The position numbers and the translations under genes were made by a program. Below are positions 5,103 to 9,512 of a stretch of 9,512 bases of DNA, one piece after another. Source of the stretch: CALHAX01 sp038523655. GTDB lineage: Bacteria > Pseudomonadota > Alphaproteobacteria > Rhizobiales > CALHAX01. The stretch spans positions 1 to 9,512 of the forward strand of contig JBCBJG010000107.1 of assembly GCA_038523655.1 (NCBI GenBank), read 5' to 3'. A model generated the notes under the pieces. The model worked only from the letters and a program-made list of their open reading frames with translations. It did no database searches and had not been told where the DNA came from. Numbering within the stretch: position 1 is the first letter of the stretch; every line of letters starts with the position of its first letter.

Positions 5103-6740
5103 ATGAACAAGTACGACGCGCACCTTGCCCGCAACGAAGCCAACTACCAGCCCCTCACGCCGCTCGGCTTTCTTGACCGCGCCGCCAAGGTTTTTCCAGA
5201 TCATCCGGCCATCATCCACGGCACTGATCGGACCACCTACGCGACCTTCCACGAGCGCTGCCTGCGTCTCGCCTCTGCGCTCTCCCGGCTCGGCATCGCG
5301 CGGGGCGATACGGTATCCGCACTGTTCGCCAACACGCCCGCAATGCTCGAGGCGCACTACGGGGTGCCGATGACCGGCGGCGTGCTGCACTCGATCAACA
5401 CCCGGATCGACGCTGCGACCCTCGCGTTCCAGCTCGACCATGCCGAAACGAAGGTCTTTCTGGTCGACACCGAATACGCCGCGCTCGCCTGCGAAGCGCT
5501 CGCTCTGTGTACCGTGCGCCCGACACTCATCGCCTACGATGATCCGCAGTTTGCCGACGCGGCGCCCGAGCAGACCACAGCGCTGGATGCGGAGGATTAT
5601 GCCGCCTTCGTCGCGGGCGGTGATGCTGAGTTCGACTGGCATGGCCCGGAAGACGAATGGGACGCCATTTCGCTCAACTACACCTCGGGCACCACCGGCA
5701 ATCCCAAAGGCGTCGTCTACCACCATCGCGGCGCCCACCTGATGGGCTATGCGAATGTCGTCGCCGCCGGCATGCCGCGTCATCCAGTCTATCTCTGGAC
5801 GCTGCCGATGTTTCACTGCAACGGCTGGTGTTTTCCCTGGTCCCTTTCCACGGTCGCAGGAACGCACGTCTGTCTGCGATACGTCCGCCCAAAACCGATC
5901 TTCGAGGCGATCGCCGACCATCGCGTCACCCATCTGTGCGGGGCACCGATCGTGATGGCGACACTGCTCAACGCGGCCGATGAAGAACGCCGGGCCTTCG
6001 ATCACCGCGTTTCATTCATCACCGCCGCCGCCCCGCCGCCTGAAGCCGTTCTCGCCGGCATGGCCGATGCGGGATTCGACGTCACGCATGTCTATGGGCT
6101 CACCGAGACCTACGGCCCCGCCGTCGTGAACGAGTGGAAAGATGCGTGGAACGCGCTCGACGATGCTGCCCGCGCCACACGCAAAGCGCGCCAGGGCGTG
6201 CGCTATCCGGCACTCGACGATTTGACCGTCATGGACCCGGAGACGATGACGCCGGTCCCCCGCGATGCCGAGACGATCGGAGAGGTCATGTTCCGCGGGA
6301 ACATCGTCATGAAAGGCTATCTGAAGAACCCGTCCGCAAGTGACGAGGCGTTCGCCGGCGGCTGGTTTCACTCGGGCGATCTCGGCGTGATGCATCCGGA
6401 CGGCTACATCCAGCTCAAGGACCGCTCGAAGGATATCATCATTTCGGGAGGAGAAAATATCTCGTCGATCGAGGTCGAGGATGCACTTTACAAGCACCCT
6501 GATATCACGGCGGCCGCTGTTGTTGCTAAAGCGGATGATAAATGGGGCAAAACACCCTGCGCGTTTGTCGAGACACGCGCGGGCGCCATGCTTTCCGCCG
6601 ACGATGTGATCGCCCACTGCCGCGGACAGCTTGCCCACTACAAGTGTCCGCGCGTCGTCGTGTTCGAGGAACTTCCGAAAACCTCGACGGGCAAGATCCA
6701 GAAATTCAAGCTGCGCGAACGCGCCGCCAATCTGAGCTAG
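5103..6740 (+). CDS. AMP-binding acyl-CoA synthetase (medium-chain / DmdB-like)
   Basis: 545 residues, a full-length ANL-superfamily CoA ligase. Visible motifs: YTSGTTGNPKG (193-203), LPMFHCNGWCFPW (234-246), YGLTETYGP (331-339), HSGD with Asp426, KDRSKDIIISGGENISS (439-455) and the terminal TSTGKIQKFKLRE with catalytic Lys531. The FHCNGW block is typical of the AlkK-like medium-chain ligases and of 3-methylmercaptopropionyl-CoA ligase (DmdB); I cannot separate these by eye. The ATG at 5103 is preferred because homologues begin a few residues before a conserved NxANYxPLTPL block (here 11-21). Its ribosome binding site is poor, and GTG 5031 or ATG 5040 would add 24 or 21 unconserved residues. 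It is divergent from the PrpE-type synthetase. Acyl-CoA ligase function is firm, the substrate open. Confidence 0.93.
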   Translation: MNKYDAHLARNEANYQPLTPLGFLDRAAKVFPDHPAIIHGTDRTTYATFHERCLRLASALSRLGIARGDTVSALFANTPAMLEAHYGVPMTGGVLHSINTRIDAATLAFQLDHAETKVFLVDTEYAALACEALALCTVRPTLIAYDDPQFADAAPEQTTALDAEDYAAFVAGGDAEFDWHGPEDEWDAISLNYTSGTTGNPKGVVYHHRGAHLMGYANVVAAGMPRHPVYLWTLPMFHCNGWCFPWSLSTVAGTHVCLRYVRPKPIFEAIADHRVTHLCGAPIVMATLLNAADEERRAFDHRVSFITAAAPPPEAVLAGMADAGFDVTHVYGLTETYGPAVVNEWKDAWNALDDAARATRKARQGVRYPALDDLTVMDPETMTPVPRDAETIGEVMFRGNIVMKGYLKNPSASDEAFAGGWFHSGDLGVMHPDGYIQLKDRSKDIIISGGENISSIEVEDALYKHPDITAAAVVAKADDKWGKTPCAFVETRAGAMLSADDVIAHCRGQLAHYKCPRVVVFEELPKTSTGKIQKFKLRERAANLS

Positions 6741-6749
6741 GCGTTCCGC

Positions 6750-6774
6750 GGGACCGGCGAGCGCGGTTCCTTGC
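6750..6774 (+). terminator. Possible terminator after the acyl-CoA synthetase
   Basis: GGGACCG (6750-6756), a 7-nt loop and CGGTTCC (6764-6770) pair over 7 bp with one G-T pair, ten bases after the stop codon. Only TT follows, so if it terminates it is a weak intrinsic signal. Confidence 0.3.
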
Positions 6775-6786
6775 GTGGCGACCAAA

Positions 6787-6805
6787 GCGGGTGGGTGACG
6801 CCCGC
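6787..6805 (-). terminator. Possible terminator after the minus-strand DUF465 gene
   Basis: Plus-strand arms GCGGGTG (6787-6793) and CGCCCGC (6799-6805) form a 7-bp stem with one wobble and a 5-nt loop, eight bases past the stop. On the minus strand GCTTTGGT-like sequence follows, with three Ts. Weak candidate. Confidence 0.3.
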
Positions 6806-6812
6806 CGGTTTG

Positions 6813-6986
6813 CTAGCCGCTCGCATACCCTCGTCGCACGATCTCGTCCTTGATCTTAAGCTTCTGGCGCTTCAGTTGCTGCACGCGGAGATCGTCCCCG
6901 GCCGGTTTGGCCAACTCTTCCTCGATTTCGACTTCAAGGGTGCGATGCTTGGTGGAAAGTGCGTTCGCGTGCGCTGAAGAACCCAT
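6813..6986 (-). CDS. YdcH-family DUF465 protein (first paralogue)
   Basis: 57 residues from the ATG at 6986-6984. The core (LSTKHRTLEVEIEEEL then LRVQQLKRQKLKIKDEIVR, residues 10-51) is the DUF465/YdcH pattern: two short charged helices ending in the conserved LKRxKLxxKDEI. The molecular function of the family is not established. GGAGGT at 6991-6996, four bases upstream, fixes this start; the frame extends upstream to 7217 but that part has no similarity to the family and would cross the paralogous gene. It is divergent from, and clearly related to, the gene at 7130. Confidence 0.88.
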   Translation of the reverse strand: MGSSAHANALSTKHRTLEVEIEEELAKPAGDDLRVQQLKRQKLKIKDEIVRRGYASG

Positions 6987-6990
6987 GGCG

Positions 6991-6996
6991 ACCTCC
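6991..6996 (-). promoter_or_regulatory. Ribosome binding site of the first DUF465 gene
   Basis: GGAGGT on the minus strand, four bases upstream of the ATG at 6986-6984. It selects the short 57-residue product over the 134-codon open frame. Confidence 0.7.
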
Positions 6997-7048
6997 AATC
7001 TATGAACGATACAGACGAAGCTGCCAGATTGTCGCAGTCTTGTCCAAC

Positions 7049-7089
7049 CACGGCCCCGTGTGCGGTGCGATATGGTGGAAGAATGGTGG
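7049..7089. promoter_or_regulatory. Palindrome and 11-bp-spaced direct repeat between the DUF465 genes
   Basis: CACGG-CC-CCGTG (7049-7060) is a 12-bp perfect palindrome near the middle of the 143-bp divergent gap. To its right ATGGTGG occurs twice (7072-7078 and 7083-7089), 11 bp apart, about one helical turn. Either could bind a regulator, but no clear -35/-10 pair was found and the assignment is tentative. Confidence 0.3.
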
Positions 7090-7129
7090 CAAACCTCGGT
7101 GAAACTGCGCCTTTCGGAGCGGCAGAGCG

Positions 7130-7336
7130 ATGAACGACGACATTGCGACAGAGCTGCACGACAGGTTGGCGGCTTTACGACGCGAGCACCGCGCCCTCGA
7201 TGAGGAAATCTCGGCACTCGCCGAAGCCCCGCAAGCAGACCTCTTCCAAATCCAGCGGCTGAAGCGCCGTAAACTGCAGATGAAGGACGAAATCGTGCGG
7301 ATCGAATCGATGATTCTCCCCGACATCATCGCCTGA
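7130..7336 (+). CDS. YdcH-family DUF465 protein (second paralogue)
   Basis: 68 residues. The sequence LRREHRALDEEISALAEAP then IQRLKRRKLQMKDEIVR (about 16-57) matches the DUF465/YdcH family and aligns closely with the neighbouring minus-strand protein: the shared blocks are HRxL-EI and the LKR-KL--KDEIVR core. It is slightly longer at both ends than its paralogue. GGAG at 7116-7119 supports the ATG at 7130. It lies 86 bp upstream of purE on the same strand, an arrangement common in Alphaproteobacteria, and may be cotranscribed with it. Function unknown. Confidence 0.9.
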   Translation: MNDDIATELHDRLAALRREHRALDEEISALAEAPQADLFQIQRLKRRKLQMKDEIVRIESMILPDIIA

Positions 7337-7422
7337 TGGCTGCCCGCTGCGCGCCAATACGCTTGCCTCGCAGGCCGACGCACGCGTAAGCCACGCATTT
7401 GGCGCGGCGGGAGACGCGATCC

Positions 7423-8001
7423 ATGTCCGGCAAGACCGCATCGCACGAGACGGCCACCCCGCTCGTCGGCATCATCATGGGCAGCCAGTCCGATTGGCCG
7501 ACCATGGAGCGCGCAGCCAAGGTGCTCGACGGCCTCGGTGTCGCGAACGAGCGGCGCATCGTCTCCGCCCATCGCACGCCTGACCGCCTTTACGAATACG
7601 CCCGCGGAGCGGAAGACCGTGGCTTGCGGGTAATTATTGCCGGTGCCGGCGGCGCTGCACATCTGCCCGGCATGTGCGCATCGATGACGCTCGTACCGGT
7701 GCTCGGCGTACCGGTGCAGAGCCGCGCACTCTCCGGTGAAGACAGCCTGCTGTCGATCGTGCAGATGCCGGCGGGCATTCCGGTTGGCACGCTGGCAATC
7801 GGCACGGCAGGCGCGACGAACGCCGGTCTGCTCGCAGCCCAGATTATCGCAACCACCGACACAGCGCTGCGGGGCCGTCTTGCTGCGTGGCGCGCTGCGC
7901 AGACCGACGCAATCGCCGAACGGCCGGACGAAACAGCTGAGGGTGCAAGCGCGCCCTCGCAGCACACCGGCGCGGCCGCGCCGTCGCTCGCCCATGGCTG
8001 A
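7423..8001 (+). CDS. purE: N5-carboxyaminoimidazole ribonucleotide mutase PurE
   Basis: 192 residues. PurE converts N5-CAIR to CAIR in purine synthesis, working after PurK, encoded next. Class I signatures: GIIMGSQSDWPTM (17-29), RIVSAHRTP (45-53, with His50), IIAGAGGAAHLPGM (71-84) and LGVPVQS (94-100). The PurE domain ends near 165; residues 166-192 are an extra Ala/Pro/Ser-rich tail without recognised function, making the protein longer than the usual 160-170. The ATG at 7423 has GGGAGA at 7409-7414; an in-frame TTG at 7399 would place the ribosome binding site inside the gene. The stop overlaps purK by 8 bp, indicating coupled translation. Confidence 0.97.
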   Translation: MSGKTASHETATPLVGIIMGSQSDWPTMERAAKVLDGLGVANERRIVSAHRTPDRLYEYARGAEDRGLRVIIAGAGGAAHLPGMCASMTLVPVLGVPVQSRALSGEDSLLSIVQMPAGIPVGTLAIGTAGATNAGLLAAQIIATTDTALRGRLAAWRAAQTDAIAERPDETAEGASAPSQHTGAAAPSLAHG

Positions 8002-9145
8002 GGCCGAGGGCGACGCGCAGCCGGTGCCGCCCGCAAGCGCCACCGCCCCGCTCGAACCCGGCGCGACGATCGGCATCCTCGGCGCAGGTCAACTCGGTCG
8101 CATGCTCTCGCTGGCCGCAGCGCAACTCGGCTTCAACGTCCACGTATTCAACGACACACCCGGCGGTGCCTGCCCGGTCTCCGGCGCCAGCACGATCGCT
8201 GCGTGGGATGCTCGCGACGCGCTGATCCGCTTCGCGTCGGCCTGCGATGTCGTGACCTACGAGTTCGAGAACATCCCGGCGGAGGTCGCCCGCACCGTTG
8301 CCGACCATGTCCCGCTCCGCCCCGGCATCCGCAGCCTCGAGATCAGCCAGGACCGGATCGCAGAGAAGAAATTTCTAACGTCACAAGCGATTCCCGTCGC
8401 ACCCTACGCCGTTGTCACCGCATCGGACGGCGCGGACGCTCCGAGCGCCGTTGACGTTCCCGGTACGCCGCCGCAGCGGCCGTTCCTGCTGAAGACCGCC
8501 CGCCTCGGCTACGACGGCAAAGGCCAGATCCCGCTTGACGCAGGCGCTGACCTCTCCGCCGCGCATCGCGAGTTAGCCGGTGTACCGGCTGTGCTTGAGG
8601 AGCGCATCGCCTTCGAGCGGGAGATCTCGGTCATCGCCGTCGGCGGTATCGACGGAAGCGTCTTGGCCTACGACCCGGCAGAGAACACCCACGCTAACCA
8701 GATCCTGCACCGCTCGATCGTCCCGGCAAACGTGAGCGCAGAAACGGCAAGGGAGGCGGTCGCCATCGCCTCGCGTATCGTCCAGGCGCTCGACCACGTC
8801 GGCACCATCGGCGTCGAGTTTTTCCACTGCCCCGAAAACGAGGGCGGAGACCTGCTCGTCAACGAGATCGCGCCGCGGGTGCACAACTCGGGGCATTGGA
8901 CACTGGATGCCTGCCTCTGCAGCCAGTTTGAGAACCACATCCGCGCCATCGCCGGTTGGCCGCTCGGGAGCTGCGATCGCCACAGCGATGCCGAAATGAG
9001 CAATCTGCTCGGTGACGAGATCGACGCCTGGAAAACCAGCATCTCCCACCCGTCCATCGCTTTGCATCACTACGCGAAGGGGGAGGCGCGACCGGGGCGC
9101 AAGATGGGCCACATCACGCGGATAGGCGAACGCCGCGTTCGATGA
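7994..9145 (+). CDS. purK: N5-carboxyaminoimidazole ribonucleotide synthase PurK
   Basis: 383 residues. PurK, an ATP-grasp enzyme, makes N5-CAIR from AIR, bicarbonate and ATP, the substrate of PurE. Visible in order: nucleotide-fold start GILGAGQLGRM (27-37), YEFENIP (89-95), the Q-DR-EKKFL region (119-128), KTARLGYDGKGQ (167-178), FEREISVI (207-214), and NEIAPRVHNSGHWT (290-303) with the metal/substrate residues of the active site, ending in the KMGHIT signature (370-375). Residues 1-23 are an extension before the conserved start. The ATG at 7994 overlaps the purE stop (7999-8001) by 8 bp; a longer frame back to 7736 lies wholly within purE and is not used. All key motifs look intact. Confidence 0.97.
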   Translation: MAEAEGDAQPVPPASATAPLEPGATIGILGAGQLGRMLSLAAAQLGFNVHVFNDTPGGACPVSGASTIAAWDARDALIRFASACDVVTYEFENIPAEVARTVADHVPLRPGIRSLEISQDRIAEKKFLTSQAIPVAPYAVVTASDGADAPSAVDVPGTPPQRPFLLKTARLGYDGKGQIPLDAGADLSAAHRELAGVPAVLEERIAFEREISVIAVGGIDGSVLAYDPAENTHANQILHRSIVPANVSAETAREAVAIASRIVQALDHVGTIGVEFFHCPENEGGDLLVNEIAPRVHNSGHWTLDACLCSQFENHIRAIAGWPLGSCDRHSDAEMSNLLGDEIDAWKTSISHPSIALHHYAKGEARPGRKMGHITRIGERRVR

Positions 9146-9184
9146 GCTGCCCGCGACCCGGCCCCATAATCTGTCGCGCAAAAC

Positions 9185-9213
9185 TTGACGGCGCGGCCGT
9201 TGGAACGTATCCC
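9185..9213 (+). promoter_or_regulatory. Sigma-70-like promoter for rpsU
   Basis: TTGACG (9185-9190, preceded by C as in many alphaproteobacterial -35 boxes), a 17-bp spacer, and TATCCC (9208-9213). Transcription would start near 9220, giving an rpsU leader of about 80 nt. The leader contains a small GCCGC-TTCT-GCGGC hairpin at 9227-9240. The -35 is good, the -10 only fair. Confidence 0.45.
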
Positions 9214-9288
9214 GTGCCCACGTTTCGCCGCTTCTGCGGCCACTGGCGCGCGGCCTGATGACGCTGCGCCTCCCGGACAAACAAACCG

Positions 9289-9294
9289 AAGGAG
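9289..9294 (+). promoter_or_regulatory. Ribosome binding site that selects the GTG start of rpsU
   Basis: AAGGAG lies eight bases before the GTG at 9303. An in-frame ATG at 9258 has no such site and would put this element inside the coding sequence, so GTG is preferred. Confidence 0.75.
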
Positions 9295-9302
9295 ACCGCC
9301 AC

Positions 9303-9512
9303 GTGCAGGTCGTCGTACGCGATAACAATGTCGATCAGGCCCTCAAGGTCCTGAAGAAGAAGATGCAGCGCGAAGGCGTGTTCCGCGACATGAAGCTGCG
9401 GAATTTCTACGAGAAGCCGTCGCAGAAGAAGGCCCGTGAAAAGGCCGAGGCGATCCGCCGGGCGCGTAAACTTGCGCGCAAACGCGCTCAACGCGAGGGT
9501 CTTCTGCCGTCC
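9303..9512 (+). CDS. rpsU: 30S ribosomal protein S21, 3' end cut by the window
   Basis: 70 codons are visible and the frame is open at the right edge. The sequence VQVVVRDNNVDQALKVLKKK is the standard alphaproteobacterial S21 start, followed by KMQREGVFRDMKLRNFYEKPSQKKAREKAEAIRRARKLARKRAQREG: a strongly basic, helical protein of the small subunit that contacts 16S rRNA near the anti-Shine-Dalgarno end. Bacterial S21 is typically about 65-90 residues, so the end is near. The GTG start is common for rpsU in this class. It follows purK by 157 bp and has its own likely promoter. Confidence 0.96.
   Translation, partial: MQVVVRDNNVDQALKVLKKKMQREGVFRDMKLRNFYEKPSQKKAREKAEAIRRARKLARKRAQREGLLPS

Noticed and set aside
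4989..6005. 338-codon minus-strand open frame opposite the acyl-CoA synthetase
   Set aside because: It is antisense to a gene with all catalytic motifs intact; the long frame follows from third-position GC bias.
7337..7422. Separate purE promoter in the gap after the second DUF465 gene
   Set aside because: TTGCCT and TAAGCC are spaced plausibly but match consensus poorly; cotranscription from upstream is as likely.
8573..9328. Minus-strand open frame opposite purK
   Set aside because: purK is unmistakable on the other strand and this frame shows no domain.
1..9512. Mobile element, CRISPR array, defence or toxin-antitoxin system
   Set aside because: There is no transposase, integrase, terminal repeat, spaced repeat array or recognisable defence gene; every sizeable gene belongs to metabolism, regulation or translation.

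Overview
The window looks like ordinary chromosome from a GC-rich alphaproteobacterium. The evidence is a DUF1013/TrcR-type cell-cycle regulator, a pair of short YdcH/DUF465 proteins next to purE-purK, and rpsU with a GTG start directly after purK. All three are recurrent in Alphaproteobacteria. I cannot fix the genus; Rhodospirillales or a neighbouring order is a guess.

Layout, left to right. (1) A MaoC-type enoyl-CoA hydratase on the minus strand (1-459) runs off the left edge. (2) A 659-bp non-coding divergent region (460-1118) carries an 8-bp perfect inverted repeat, a CtrA-like box, a GANTC methylation site, a -10-like hexamer, a strong terminator-like hairpin and a second hairpin next to the ribosome binding site. 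(3) trcR (1119-1931, plus). (4) A minus-strand two-gene operon: a PrpE-type short-chain acyl-CoA synthetase (4902-2998) whose stop codon overlaps the start of a short-chain dehydrogenase (2998-2060). (5) A second acyl-CoA synthetase on the plus strand (5103-6740), divergent from the first across a 200-bp promoter region. (6) Two paralogous DUF465 proteins, divergently arranged (6986-6813 minus and 7130-7336 plus). (7) purE-purK, overlapping by 8 bp (7423-9145), then a promoter and rpsU (9303 to the right edge, open).

The left and middle genes form a loose acyl-CoA theme: two ligases, a hydratase and an oxidoreductase. This suggests activation and beta-oxidation-like processing of short or medium-chain acids, but no substrate can be read from the sequence. 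The right side is housekeeping: purine synthesis (AIR to CAIR) and translation.

I found no mobile element, CRISPR array, tRNA or rRNA, and no clearly new multi-gene system. The most interesting part is the regulatory architecture in front of trcR. A cell-cycle regulator gene is preceded by what looks like a CtrA/CcrM-type promoter, then a roughly 140-nt leader ending in an intrinsic-terminator-like hairpin, which could be attenuation or a short independent RNA.
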